This document shows positions 20,809 to 32,684 of a stretch of DNA of 64,000 bases, one piece after another; position 1 is the stretch's first letter; each line of letters opens with the position of its first letter. The stretch is from Carallia brachiata (lineage: Eukaryota > Streptophyta > Magnoliopsida > Malpighiales > Rhizophoraceae): positions 2,208,187 through 2,272,186 of the forward strand of contig JADCRB010000026.1 of NCBI GenBank assembly GCA_021464245.1. Reading direction: 5' to 3'. Made by a program: the position numbers and the translations under genes. A model generated the notes under the pieces. It saw only the letters and a list, made by a program, of their open reading frames with translations. It was not told the origin of the DNA and searched no databases.

Positions 20809-23657
20809 GGTTCTATTGTTTTTGGTATGACTGCAATGGAAAAGGGTGGTATTTTCTTCTGGATAATTATTGGATTATATCAATTACCAAATTTAGCGAG
20901 AGAACAATTAAATTGACCTAAATCGATTTTATACTGCATCCAAAATATCTTATATTATACCAATGACATTTTATATAATATATATGAAACTTATACTAAA
21001 ATTCACTATTTTACTTAAATTATAGTGTTTGTGGTATAAAATAGTTTATAAATAATATAACATTGTTTTTCGGTCTATTTCAATTTGAAGAGCATTCAGA
21101 GTGTGAAAAGAAGCAAAGAATTATTATCTGGAGCCCACCTCAAGCAAACTCAAACTGCAGACAGATGGTCCATATAAATGTGATCTTGATTTGATTCTAT
21201 TTAGTGATGTGGAGCCAGAATTTTAAAGATCTTATCTTATGTGACAGGACCTCTGATGTCGATTCGACGCTGAGGGGTCGATGGATATGGGAGCACAACC
21301 ATAGAGCCTTTGCAGAATTTCAGCTAGTTCATAGTCTAAATTACAGAGAATTTGACCTCTACCTCGAATCTTAAAAGAAATTTTACTTTAATAAATTATA
21401 ATATTTAAGTGATAAATTTTTTTTACTAAAAAATTAAATAAATACCATAATAGATAACTTCTGATCAATATACACTTAAGAAAATCTCTCCCGCTAAACA
21501 AATGTCATGGATCAACAACAATGCCACTCAGAAAAAATCAAAATTTATTAAACCCAAGAAAACGCGCTGAATTTTATGTGGAAATTTTTCTTAGAACAAG
21601 AAGAAAAAATCATGAGATTCTAATTTATTAAGTGCTATCTAAATATGGTATAAAATAGTTATATAATATATGGGATACAACGAAATCTTATACTTTCTTA
21701 TTCTATACCTATCGAATCTATTGAGTTTGCATGCCAAATGCATTAAATGCATTCTAATTCCTAAGTTTCATCAAATCAACTCCAACAACCAATTAAACAA
21801 CCGAGTTTCTGAACTTTTTTTTTTTTGAAAGCAGTATACAACCTTAATCACATCAAGTAAATTGAACTGCATCTGCATCGAATGAGAAAGGTGGGTAAAG
21901 CAATGGTGCAAAGAATTTGTTTGATGGAGTTCAATTTCATGATGAATTAAATTTAGACATTGACGTGGTTGGAGGTCGTTAGGAGTTGCCGGAAACTAGA
22001 GCCATCTATGGTTGGCCGTTATTTGGTGGTAGTAGTTAGCCTAAAACGCACTACTTTGGCGGGAGAATCTGAAAAATTAAGAAATGAGAATAAAATTATT
22101 AAAATTTAATATCGTTGTAAGAAATCTTAACAGAATGTTTTAATTAATGATGCTAAAAGCACAAGAGTGTGCAACTCTTTTTGGTTTTTCGCCAATTACA
22201 GTGCAAATCTTTGTTGGTTCTAGTATTTGAAAATCAAATCGAATTGTATCGTCGAACAAAAAAAAAAGGGGGAATTGGTTGGGCCACCAGTTCTTTTCAC
22301 CCTTCTGAACAGAAAAAAAGTCAAAAAGGGTCGATAAGCAGTCAACCTGGGTTAAGCCAGAAAAATGGGTTAAAAAATCGCTTGAGTTTGTAGCTGGGCT
22401 AGTTTTGGCCTTAAAATACTAAAAAATGCTAATTTGACTCTTAAAATTTTTTCAACCTATAATCGAATCCTCAATATAATGCAAACTTAAAATTTTCCCA
22501 TAAGATTGTGTGAGCTTGTCGTGTAGTCATTAATAATAAAATATGACATCGTTCTTTTTTTTTTTTTGTCAAAAACTTTAAATTTAGTTGTTAAAAGCGA
22601 TTTTTAATCAAAATATATCATATATATTATTGTTACTTTTATATTTTAATTACTAGTGAATAGATATATATTTATCATTAAATAATAGTTTCAGCAGTTC
22701 AATATCTCATTCAACCGGTTTAACTTATTAAAGCTTTTACTTTAGTTCCAAAACATTGTGTTGTGCATGAAAATCATTACATATGCGTAGGAGCACCTCT
22801 TTTCTTTTCATACAATTTTTTTTTCCCTTAAAATTCACAATTTTCTATTTCTTTATTTAGAGATTTACACAATTAATAAGTTAATGTATTAATAAAACTT
22901 AATTTTAGAGTTATTTTTTACTTTTTTTTTTTCCATACATAAGGCATAAAGGAATGTTGTCTAAGACATATCTTATCTGTGTGCGCATTCGCGGATATAT
23001 TCGTGGGCTAAATTGACTCCAAAATTTGTAAAGAATTAATAGAGAATTGTGATTGAAGAGTTGCCATAGAAATGAAGGAAAAAAGTCGGCATACTTGAGT
23101 AGAATATACATGAATATTTTATTATTTTTTTTTTAAGATTTAAAAGTTTAGGATACATAATTTAATGTTTGAAATTTCGAGTATCACTAATCTAAATTTA
23201 AATTTTAATAAAAAAATAATATTATTATTATGTGTCTTGGAACGCAACTCACCAAAGTCAAAACAGAATTCAATCCCAGCTGGAAATTATAAGTTACAAG
23301 CAACTGTTTCTCCAGAGGTCCAAGCACGCAAGGAATTTCTCTCTACGCAAGCAAGTCCATATCTTCATTCTACGGTCTTCCGTCGCTAGCAAGATTCAAT
23401 AAATCAACATGAGGCACTAGGGATTTTTTTTTTTTTTTTTAAATTAATAAGTCCATTGGATTATAAGTTTTATGAATATCATATCTCTTTTTTCAAGATT
23501 AAAACCAAAACCTCTACAAAATTTCGAAGTAGACGTTTAAATTTTTTAAAAAAATAAAACTCAACTCTCAGTATTTATTTATAATATAATAACAATAATT
23601 TTAATTTATATGTACATCAAAAGTATACGCCGTTTCTTGCGGGCAAATCTTGTATCT
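20809..23657. other. No gene seen
   Basis: AT-rich. A 74-codon ORF at 22169-22393 and short ORFs near 23000 show no recognisable feature. Confidence 0.5.
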
Positions 23658-24157
23658 GGGATAAATATTTTTAAAGTCCTAAACCTTTAGATTTTTTTAC
23701 ATTTGAGTCCTAAATCTTTTTAACATTTCATTTGAGTCCTAAATCTTTTAATTTTTTACTATATCAGTCCTTTAAATTACGAAAAATAGTTAATCTATTA
23801 ATAAATGAGTTTAATTTAATAAAAATCATTTAAAAAAGCTTAAATATATGAGTTAAATATTTTTTTCATCAACAAACTATGCACATTAAATATTTTTTTA
23901 ATCAACAAATATACGAATTAAATAGGTAACATGTATATTTTTTTATAAAAAAGACATTCAATTCATATATTTAATCTTTTTTAAATAATTTTTTGTAAAG
24001 TTAAAATTATTTTTTAATAGATTGATCACTTTTGTTAAATAGAGGGACTAATTTGGTAGAAAATCAAAAAGTTTAGGACTCAAATGAAATGTCAAAAAGG
24101 TTTAGGACTCAAACGTAAAAAAACTTAAAGGTTTAGGACTAAAAAAATCCTTATCCC
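23658..24157. mobile_element. Mutator-like MITE with long inverted repeats
   Basis: TCTTGTATCT occurs at 23648-23657 and 24158-24167, a perfect 10-bp target duplication. The ends start GGGATAA and continue as inverted repeats for well over 100 bases, with AGTCCTAAACCTTT and CATTTGAGTCCTAAA on both arms. The 500-bp element has no ORF. It ends 14 bases before a possible ATG (24181) and 170 bases before the chosen start of the gene at 24327, so it occupies that gene's leader or core promoter region. Confidence 0.92.
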
Positions 24158-24326
24158 TCTTGTATCTAAATTAACCCCTGATGGACTTCTGCCACCAACT
24201 CCGTTTCCCTCAAATCTTTCTTTCACGCCTCAAACTCCCAACTTCTTCCCCATCAAGCAATTTCATATTGATCTCCAATCAATTAGCTGAAACTTTGCCT
24301 AATATTGCATTTGCGCCAAGACAAGA

Positions 24327-24941
24327 ATGGCAGCATGGCCGCCCAACAACCAGCAGAAGAAGAATTCGATGGTTTTGAAAGAGAATGAAATGTTCATCGG
24401 TGCCTTGCTTTCTCAAAGACCCGGTATTGAGCTAATGCAGAATTGTGATCTGCCTCCACCGGCTAAGGTCTTTTCCGGGTTGGATAAGATGGTCATCTCC
24501 TCCATGAATAGATTGTTTGGTATGATGGGGGGACGAGATGATGATGAAGATGATTGCTTTGATGACTTTGGAAGTAGCGATGGCCAGATCGACAAGTTGG
24601 AGCTTTTGAAGGCGTTGAGATTGTCTCAAACGAGAGCGAGAGAAGCAGAGAGAAAAGCTGCAAGCCTGGTTAAAGAAAGGGATAGTGTCTCCAATGCTCT
24701 GCTGCAACAATCCTTCCAGCTACGCGCTTATCGCCAATGGGTCTGGTTGCTTGAGCTTCAAGCTTCGAAGTTAGAGTCAGAGTGGAGATTGCGACAAGAA
24801 AAGGAATTGGGTTGCAGTTGCAGAAGATCAAAGGGAAAGGATTGTGGGGATGGCAGTGGAGTGTCTTGTCTTGCTGCTTTGGCTTTCTGTTTGGGCATTG
24901 CCAGCGTAGGACTTGCATTTGGTTGCAGATATCTGTTTTGA
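24327..24941 (+). CDS. Small tail-anchored coiled-coil protein, function unknown
   Basis: Single exon, 204 residues. An N-terminal region of about 65 residues is followed by an acidic patch (DDDEDD, 71-76). A heptad-rich helical region (about 88-160, with ALRLSQTRAREAERKAASL) comes next, then a short Cys/Lys/Gly linker. A hydrophobic stretch (about 180-199) lies five residues from the C-terminus. This layout suits a tail-anchored membrane protein facing the cytosol. The start at 24327 was chosen over ATG 24181, which is in another frame; ATG 24369 is an in-frame alternative. No enzymatic motif was found. It resembles uncharacterised plant proteins of the same architecture, but I cannot name the family. 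A Mutator-like MITE lies just upstream. Confidence 0.82.
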   Translation: MAAWPPNNQQKKNSMVLKENEMFIGALLSQRPGIELMQNCDLPPPAKVFSGLDKMVISSMNRLFGMMGGRDDDEDDCFDDFGSSDGQIDKLELLKALRLSQTRAREAERKAASLVKERDSVSNALLQQSFQLRAYRQWVWLLELQASKLESEWRLRQEKELGCSCRRSKGKDCGDGSGVSCLAALAFCLGIASVGLAFGCRYLF

Positions 24942-25059
24942 GTTTTTTTTTACTATGTTCTGTCATTTCTATTTGAAAACATACACATTTATATGCAAAA
25001 ATGCTTGACGATAGGAAGATGGTTATGACATGGTCATGCTCGAATTTGTACATCTGATA

Positions 25060-25870
25060 GAGAATAGAATTTTATGGAAAAACGTGCTGCGGCTTAATTA
25101 TATATATAATATATATGAGGCAGATATATACGAGTAACAGACGAGTGCGGACCAAATACACATTTGACACACAGATCAGGCAATGGCGATACACACATAC
25201 CTCAAACAGCCTTAGCAGTAACCAGCAATTGTAAAACTCTAAGCACAACCAGCAAATGTGCATTCGTCCTGGTTTCAATGATCGACCTTCTTAATAGCAT
25301 AGCAGCAGACGAGGCAGAGTGGTGGATTGGGTCTTCCTTAATTTCTGGTATGTCTTACATGGCAGGTACCAATGATTCTTCAACCGGTACCCTGTACAAG
25401 TCTCTGCAAAACATGCCTGACAGGCAACAAATTGTTCACTACCAGTTGCATGATCAGCACTTTGTAAACGAATGGCAACGAAGAGGTGCAACACTTGTAA
25501 ACTCCAATGCTCAGGATATCATGTATTGCTATTCCAAAAACACACCACTGCAAACATATACAAGTAGATGCAAGACATCAATTTGGGGTAAATCTCTGCA
25601 CGAAACTGAATAACCTAGGACTATCATATAGAATAGCTCTACATATTGACACCTTTTCATCATGAAAATACTCTAATCAATATGCACCTTGCCGTTTAAA
25701 AATTGCAACAAAGGAAACAGAGGTGTGAAAATGAAAGGAGAATTTGAAGTGCCCATGTTGCAGCAAGTTGATCCCTATCCATTCAATCCAAATGAAGCAC
25801 GCAAAGGATCTAAAATGGAACAAGCCATAAAAGTTGGGAACTATAACTAAATAAATACATAAAGAATTGC
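25060..25870 (-). other. Possible part of an unannotated minus-strand locus
   Basis: This stretch is less AT-rich than its surroundings and open on both strands: 149 codons on plus (25164-25613) and 67 codons on minus (25291-25494, with SEQFVACQACFAETCTGY). Neither product is recognised. It may continue the minus-strand exon-like series at 27286-27995, being separated from it by the element at 25874-27143. Confidence 0.25.
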
Positions 25871-25873
25871 TAA

Positions 25874-27143
25874 GGGTCCGTTTGGAATGAATTTTGTTTT
25901 CTGTTTTTTTTTTATTTTCCAAAAAAAAAACAGAAAACATGTTTGGTATTGATTTTGTTTTCTATTTTTTGTTGAAAAGTTAAAAGTGTTTTTCAAAGAA
26001 AAAAAACAAATTGGGAAAATAATAAAAACTAACTTTCCGATTTTATTTTTCACTTTTTTTTCTATACTTTCTCTTACGAACATTTTCTTTCTCTATCTAT
26101 CATCTTTACAATATCTCTCTTTACTCATTCTCTCTCTATCCCTCTATATCTTTTCTCTCACTACTCTTTCTCTCTCTACTCTCTCTCCCCCTTCTCTATC
26201 TCTACCATTCTCTCTACCCTCTCGCTCTCTATTTTCTCTCTCTACTCATTCTCTCTCCACTCTCTCTCTCCGTTCTCTATCTCTACCATTCTCTCTCTAC
26301 CCTCTCGCTCTCTATTTTCTCTCTCTACTCATTCTCTCTCTACTCTCTCTCTCCTTTTTCTATCTCTAGCATTCTCTCTCTACCCTCTATCCCCTTTTTC
26401 TATCTCTACCATTCTCTCTCTACCCTCTCTCTTTTCTCTCTCTACTCATTCTTGCTCTACTCTCTTTCTCCTTTTTCTCTTTCTACTATTCTCTCTACTA
26501 ATTCTCCCTCTACCCACTCTCTCTCTCTCTCTCTCCTTTTTCTCCCTCAACCATTCTCTTTACTCATTCTCTCTATACCCACTCTCTCTCATTTTTCTCT
26601 CTCTACCATTCTCTCTTCTTTTTCTTACTCTATCATTCTCTATACTCGTTCTCTTTGTCTCTCTTTTTTCTCTCTACCATTCTCTATCTACCCAGATTCT
26701 CTCTCCTTTCTGTGTACCCACATTCTCTCCCTTTTTTCTCGCTCTACTATTATCTCTCTACCCTCTCTCTCTCCTTTTTCTCTCTCTAGTCATTCTCTCT
26801 CTACCCTCTCCCTCTCATTTTTCTCTCTCTACTATTCTGTTTGCTCATTCTTTCTCAACCCTTTCTCTTTCTGTCATTCTCTCTACTCATTCTCTTTCTC
26901 TCTCTTTTTTCTCTCTCTACTCATTGTCTCTCTACCCTCTCTCTCTCTCCCTTTTTTCTCTCTATATTTATATTCTTTTTACCATTTCTCTCATTATCCT
27001 CTTTCTATCTATTTTTTTTATTCTTATAGAAAAAAAAAACAAAAATTGACAGAAATAAATATAAAAATTCATGAAACAGCAAAAATTAAAAACAGAAAAT
27101 GAAAAACAGAAACAAAAAACTGACAGCGTTTCCAAACGGGTCC
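25874..27143. mobile_element. PIF/Harbinger-like element expanded by a CT minisatellite
   Basis: TAA flanks it on both sides (25871-25873, 27144-27146). The ends GGGTCCGTTTGGAA and, inverted, GGACCCGTTTGGAA match at 12 of 14 positions, and subterminal GTTTTCTGTTTTT/TTTCTGTTTTTC blocks mirror each other. Nearly all of the interior is a degenerate pyrimidine minisatellite. There is no transposase; the long ORFs in the interior are read-through of the repeat. Confidence 0.85.
26090..26990 (+). repeat. Degenerate CT-rich minisatellite
   Basis: About 900 bases built from variants of CATTCTCTCTCTACCCTCTC followed by CTCCTTTTTCTCTCTCTA. Units of roughly 40-70 bases are recognisable by recurring CATTCTCTCT and ACTCATTCTC starts. 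Confidence 0.9.
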
Positions 27144-27285
27144 TAAACATACCTCTTATATGATTGAATCTTGCAAGGAACCTAATTGCTCCTCAACTTG
27201 CAAAGTGGACGGATGCAGAGCAGATAATGAGCTGCGAAATCTGCTGAAATTTTACTGTTTTCCATAAATGGCATCCAGGCAATAC

Positions 27286-27397
27286 TTGTTTTTCTACATG
27301 CTCCAATGCTTTCGTTGCACCAAAATGCAGTCTTCCACTAAAGGCAATCAAAGCCCTCATGAAGGCACCCTTTAGTTCAGAAGGCATGACTTGGACC
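27286..27397 (-). CDS. Exon-like segment, unknown protein
   Basis: On the minus strand, acceptor TTGCAG is followed by 112 open bases (VQVMPSELKGAFMRALIAF and SGRLHFGATKALEHVEKQ) and donor GTATTG. Residue use looks like a real protein helix pair. No family is recognised. It may belong with the other segments at 27507 and 27846. Confidence 0.3.
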
Positions 27398-27506
27398 CTG
27401 CAACAGCAAGTGTGGGGATTTCGTCTAGGCATAAAGGGAAAGATTTCTCTTAGGATTGATTCTTCACAAGAACACAGCTGAGTCGTTTCTACATCATGTC
27501 CTCTGA

Positions 27507-27614
27507 CTAAGATAAATCAAAGATTCTCCTCCTCTCAGCATTTCTCAATGGATCAATATCAGTTTCAGAGAATTCTTGATCTATTCCACTTACAACAATG
27601 GATCTCCGGATTTT
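27507..27614 (-). CDS. Exon-like segment ending in a stop, unknown protein
   Basis: Acceptor CTAGCAG is followed by 35 codons (KIRRSIVVSGIDQEFSETDI, then DPLRNAERRRIFDLS) and TAG. Composition is protein-like. If genuine, the exon at 27286 cannot be downstream in the same transcript frame, unless splicing differs or the gene is broken. Confidence 0.3.
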   Translation of the reverse strand, partial: KIRRSIVVSGIDQEFSETDIDPLRNAERRRIFDLS

Positions 27615-27845
27615 CTGCTAGGTTCACACGAGCTCTCTTTCTCCTATTGCTAGGCCAGCAAATCCATAGACCATCTAACTAACCTTGTGCTTATTATATT
27701 TAGTATCTACATACACTTTGCTAGGCCTACAGGGGCAATAGACATTCGATTTCACAATAAAGAGTGGACAGTTTTTATGATCACCTCCAAAAGTTGTTTC
27801 TGATGGATGTATCTTCAGTATGGAGCCACTGAATTCAATTTCATT

Positions 27846-27995
27846 TTAGCGGAGCAGCTCTTCTTGCAGCATCAGAGTAAGAGACACTATTCTACACCCA
27901 TTTTCCCTTTCATCTCCCTCTTGTCCACTGCTTGTGGAATCATCGATGGCAATACCCGACAGATTTCTCACAACGTATTGAATTCTGATTATCAT
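27846..27995 (-). CDS. Short minus-strand ORF, exon-like
   Basis: 49 codons containing LSGIAIDDSTSSGQEGDER and SLTLMLQEELLR before TAA. An acidic, serine-rich patch followed by an amphipathic end looks coding. It lies about 570 bases downstream of the RIBA stop, on the same strand. No family is recognised. Confidence 0.28.
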   Translation of the reverse strand: MIIRIQYVVRNLSGIAIDDSTSSGQEGDERENGCRIVSLTLMLQEELLR

Positions 27996-28571
27996 CTAAT
28001 GCATTTGCATTTGAATGAAACACATCCACAGTCAAGCATCTTTGTTTTGATTCCTAGCAAAATTCCATTGTTAGACAGCATACGCGAGCAATGATTGAAT
28101 ATTCATTTTTCTCTGGCACAAAACCATCGTGGCAAAACTCATGATTTTACCCTGTGGTAACGTTGATTCCTATGTGTGCTTAGAAACATAATGCAACTGC
28201 TTTCAGGTAAAATCAGTATGTAGACCACACCAGAACTGAAACAAATGATCAAAAATGCAATTTTTCAAGGAAAAACAAAAAAATGGCAATTTTATTCTCG
28301 ACTCTATTCATTACAGTAGAGGTGGTATAAATACCGCGGCCTCTTTGTTTCTCATGTAATGTAATTTTCATCTAACAATTATTGCCACACGTCATCTACA
28401 CAAGAACATATGTAAATAAATCTATGCCAACAACCAATGTGTCCAAATAAACATACTGAACTTTATGAAAACTTTGTTTCCAAAAGGGACTAGCTTGGGC
28501 CACTCATGCACCATTTACACACTCAACAGGGCCGCTGACAGTTGGAAGATGTTTTTCACCAGCAATTCCAT

Positions 28572-31511
28572 TTAGCTGGCGTCTGCACCATATATGTGAC
28601 CCAGTTTTTTGCGTTTAGTTTCCAAGTATCTTCTGTTCTCCGTGGTTATTGGAGTCAGCAAGGGGACCCTGCCTGCGACAGCTAATCCATAACCCTTTAG
28701 GCCAACGTATTTTGCAGGGTTGTTTGTCATCAGCTTCATTGTTCGAACACCCAGATCTCGAAGTATCTGCAGTATGTTAGATTCATGCACTTAGCTGCTG
28801 TTCTAAGCTTATATGAAATGACAACAAACTTTGAAGCCTAGGACTTGGACTATGCAGCACAACCTGTTACTGAGAAAAAATATATATATATATATTACCT
28901 GAGCACCAATGCCATACTCACGAGAATCAACAGGTAAGCCCAGCTCTTCATTGGCTTCAACAGTGTCACGTCCATCATCCTGTAAGTTGTATGCACGAAG
29001 CTTGTGGCCTAGACCAATTCCTCTACCTTCATGTCCACGAAGGTATACCAATACACCCCTGCCAGTTGCTTCGATCTGCTTCATTGCAAGTGCTAGCTGG
29101 TTTCCACAATCGCATCTCGCCGACCCAAATATGTCCCCAGTGAGGCATTCAGAATGTACTCTCACAAGAATATCCTTCCCATCCCCAATTTCACCCTATA
29201 TGTATTACCAACTGTTACATAACGAGGATAGTGCCCCATAGCCAAAAGGTATATATATATATACATATACATATCATTGCAGGCATAAACTTTGAAATGT
29301 GAGTGAGCAACTTACTTTAACCATTGCAATATGCTCGATACCATCCAGCACCGACCTATAGCAGTAGGCTTTAAATGGCCCCCACATTGTGGGTATTGGA
29401 GCAGCAGCAGACAGTTCCACCAATCTATCTCTTTTCCTCCTATATCTGTAATTATTTTTAGATATTGTTGGCAAAACTTACAGCTTTGATCTATTCAACC
29501 AAATGGATGTGACAAGCATCTAATTTCCAAAAATTATTAAAAATTGGTATCATTGATGTACGAACTCTTTGTTATGAAGAACAAAAATCTCCTGATAAGG
29601 AAAGGCATTTTCCATCAGAACTGTAAGCCAAGTCAAACCTCATTGTCATGAATGTAATTAAGAACAAAAATAGTGGTTTTTTTTTTTTATGAACATAAAC
29701 ATACTCTGTTCTGCTCAAGATATATAGAAGGCAGATGCACCAAGCCTACTACTAACCAAATTTTCAGAAGTTTGCAACAAATTTGTCTAATTAATACAAT
29801 AGCTAGACATATACATTTTTAAGTTTTGGATTGAAGGACCAAAACAACTAGTGAACCTAATCATTGTTGACATACCTAATTAGATCAGCAATTGAAATAA
29901 TTTTTAAGTTTTCTGCTTGTGCAAATTGGCGAAGCCTAGGTAATCTGGCCATTGAGCCATCATCATCAACTATCTCACATAAAACTGCTACAGGATCCAA
30001 TCCAGCCAGCATTGCAAGATCAACAGAAGCTTCTGTGTGTCCTGCTCTTTTTAACACCCCTCCCTCCCTGTACTTAAGTGGAAAAATATGACCTGGGCGA
30101 TTGAAATCTTCAGGCTTTGAATCTCTAGAGGCAAGAGCCAACACTGTTGTTGCTCTGTCATGAGCTGAGACACCTGTTGTTGTGCCACGTTTTGCATCCT
30201 ATAAATAGAATATGCATGGCATTGGACATCATATTCACTTCACTCATCATGGAAATGGCTGAGTGGCTAAGCTAAGCATCATTGCAAAAAAATTCACTGC
30301 CTACCACTGATATGGTGAATGCTGTGCAAAGTTTTTCTTCATTCTCCTTTGGAGCTACCATTAGTGGAAGTTCCAACCTCTCTAAATCTTCTCCTTTCAT
30401 GCTCACGCACACAATCCCTGTCCCATGCTTGACAATGAATGCCATAGCCTCAGGTGTCGCCTTTGAAGCTGCCATTATTAGGTCTCCCTCATTTTCTCTG
30501 TCCTCATCGTCCACAACAATTACTAACTGCATTATCATCTCAAATTAGCAACACAATCTGATTTCATTTGATATAATTCAACGAGATAACTGTTAAACTA
30601 GACAACTATTGGTAAGAAGCACAATAACCTTGCCCCGACGAATATCTTCAACAGCCTCAGCAATACTGTTGAATCCATGTGTGGGGCGATCCAGGTCATG
30701 TTCATCACTGCTATCAAAGAAACCACTGGCATTTGAAGTTATTTCTGCAGAGAGTGTTTCAAAACCAATTGCATCGGGTTGTAACTCAATCCCAGGCGTT
30801 AGGTTCACCTTGTCGTTGACAAAAGTATCGTGCCCTGGCACGGCCACTCCATTTCCATTAGAATAAGATAAGGGATATTCTTCTCCAGATATCAGTGAAG
30901 CTCTAGTTCTACCAACACCTTTCACACTAAAGCAGAGCCTTCTAGCCAGATAACTAAAGGGCACATCAGTTATGTACCCATTTGCCGTGAGAGCATGCAC
31001 ACCATGCAGGCCAGCATGTCCTCTGGAGACAAAAAAAGAAAACAAAAAGGGAAAAAAGCAGATTCAAAATCGAAAAATCTATTTGGCTACATTTGGGTAG
31101 ACGGGCGGTGAGCACGCAATAAAAAAACATAAATATACGGTCTAGATCACTACGTGCCCACCCTGACATGTCTGTATAGTGAAGCCCATAAAAAATTGCA
31201 GAAATCCTGTCCTGGTCTGTTGTTACTTGTCTTAAGTCATCCAAGCAAACACAAACAAACAAAAACCGAAACATGGGCATCATTACATATGCAAACCGGT
31301 TCCCATGAATTTCACCTCAAATCTATCTACAACTTCAAAACAACCTTAATTCCAAAAACCCCACCTAAAACTTTCGCTCGGGGGAGGCGAAGAACACATG
31401 TTACCAACAAGGAAACGAGAATTTCTATCATGGGGTTTCAAAGGAAACTCACCGGAAACAAGAGGGAGACAACGAGGAAGAGGAGCTGTACAGATTAGCG
31501 GCGACAAACAT
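28572..31511 (-). CDS. RIBA1: Bifunctional riboflavin biosynthesis protein RIBA (DHBP synthase / GTP cyclohydrolase II), plastid
   Basis: Seven exons on the minus strand: 31511-31453, 31022-30629, 30526-30305, 30198-29876, 29445-29316, 29195-28899 and 28766-28572. All have GT-AG introns and joined phases; total 539 residues. The N-terminus is Ser-rich ([13 protein letters not shown]), fitting a transit peptide. DHBP synthase half: [10 protein letters not shown] (157-166), HGTGIVC (185-191), [15 protein letters not shown] and RAGHTEAS. It converts ribulose 5-phosphate to 3,4-dihydroxy-2-butanone 4-phosphate. GTP cyclohydrolase II half: zinc ligands C393, C404 and C406 in [17 protein letters not shown], then [10 protein letters not shown] and NNPAKY. 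It opens GTP for the pyrimidine branch. All motifs of both halves are intact, unlike plant paralogues that have lost one activity. An in-frame ATG at 31778 would add 89 residues but looks less likely. The symbol is by similarity to Arabidopsis RIBA1. Confidence 0.97.
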
Positions 31512-32255
31512 TCTCAAACAGTTTGTTTCTCTTATTACACTTGAAAATCTCGTCGAAACCCCAAATGAAAAGGAAGAAACTTTGTGAAAAAAAGAGATCA
31601 AAATGAGGCAATAAAAGGGAACCAAGCAAGAACCAATGTCTGCAACCGCAGCCAACGGTGTTAGGTTATCGGGAACCGTCGCCGTCGCCGCCGTAGCGGA
31701 GCGAAATAATAGGGGAAGATTGAAAAGACGAGAAGGGGAAATGAAGAACAGCCGATATGGTAGTTTAGTTTGAATCAATCGTCTGTGGAATGGAATGTGG
31801 GGATGTGCCTGTCTAGTTGCTGGATGACGTGGCTGTTTCTGAATGGATAACTCAGCTGCTTTTTTACACTTTTCTATGTTTCCTCTAGAGACTGCGAGGC
31901 GATAGCTGTCCGCTTCCTATTGCGTGACCAAATTAAACGACGTCGTGTTCGTGCATTTCTGTTTATTCTTCTCTTTCAAGTAAATATTTCCACTCTTTTC
32001 CATTTTTTTTTTTTTTTACGGTAAGAAATAGTTATCGTATCTGTAAGTTGAATTTGAGGTTGAGAGTAATTCTCTGGCACTCTCAATCAACTTCCCTCAT
32101 AGTAGTTGATTAAGGGGTTGATAATTGGGTTTAAATAGGCTTTCTTATGTTTAGTTTTGATATCTTAATAAATTTAAAATTTAATATTGCATACTTAATA
32201 CAAATTCACTTTTATTAAAGGTTGGGAACAATGAAAATATTCGAATCGAGATTAA
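31512..32255 (-). other. RIBA leader and promoter region
   Basis: Upstream of the RIBA start. It is relatively GC-rich near 31660-31700. No TATA box is obvious. Nothing else was seen except AT-rich sequence from 31980 on. Confidence 0.45.
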
Positions 32256-32513
32256 CGCTGTGTTTGGAGTGAGTGGAAGGGTGGAGAAAGGAGGAGAAAA
32301 GAAAATAAAAAGAAAATAAAGTTGTTTAGAGTGATAGAAAAATGAAGAGAAAGAAAATATAGTGAAAGAAAAAATAAATAGTAATTTGTGAGAGAAAAAG
32401 TGGAGAGAAAATAAAATTATTTGGAATGGTGTAAAAAATGAGAAGAAAAGTATATAATAATGATTATATTTTTCTTTCTCTCATCTCATTTTCATTGCAC
32501 AACAAATACACCC
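32256..32513 (+). mobile_element. MITE of the 96-bp-repeat family, copy 2 of 4
   Basis: TAA flanks it at 32253-32255 and 32514-32516. The ends are CGCTGTGTTTGG and, inverted, GGGTGTATTTGT. Two internal units start about 95 bases apart (32321 and 32416) and contain AATAGTAATTTGTGAGAG, shared with the copies at 20422, 48189 and 49686. Confidence 0.75.
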
Positions 32514-32684
32514 TAAAAGGAAAAGAAAAGCACTGACTTACTAATCAGAAAACCATACTTCAAGTAGTAATTTAATATATCTGTTGTAAGGTGTAATGAT
32601 ATTAATTTAATTACGATGATGAAAAATCAGTAGGTATAATCCAGTAGTTGTGAATTATTAAATTTAAAGTGAGACATGCTATGT

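Noticed and set aside
26452..27102. 216-codon ORF and neighbours in the CT-rich tract
   Set aside because: They are read-through of a pyrimidine microsatellite (Ser/Leu/Phe only) inside the element at 25874-27143.
28909..29241. Plus-strand ORF of 110 codons opposite RIBA exon 6
   Set aside because: Antisense shadow of a strongly conserved RIBA exon; the same holds for those at 29864, 30282 and 30609.
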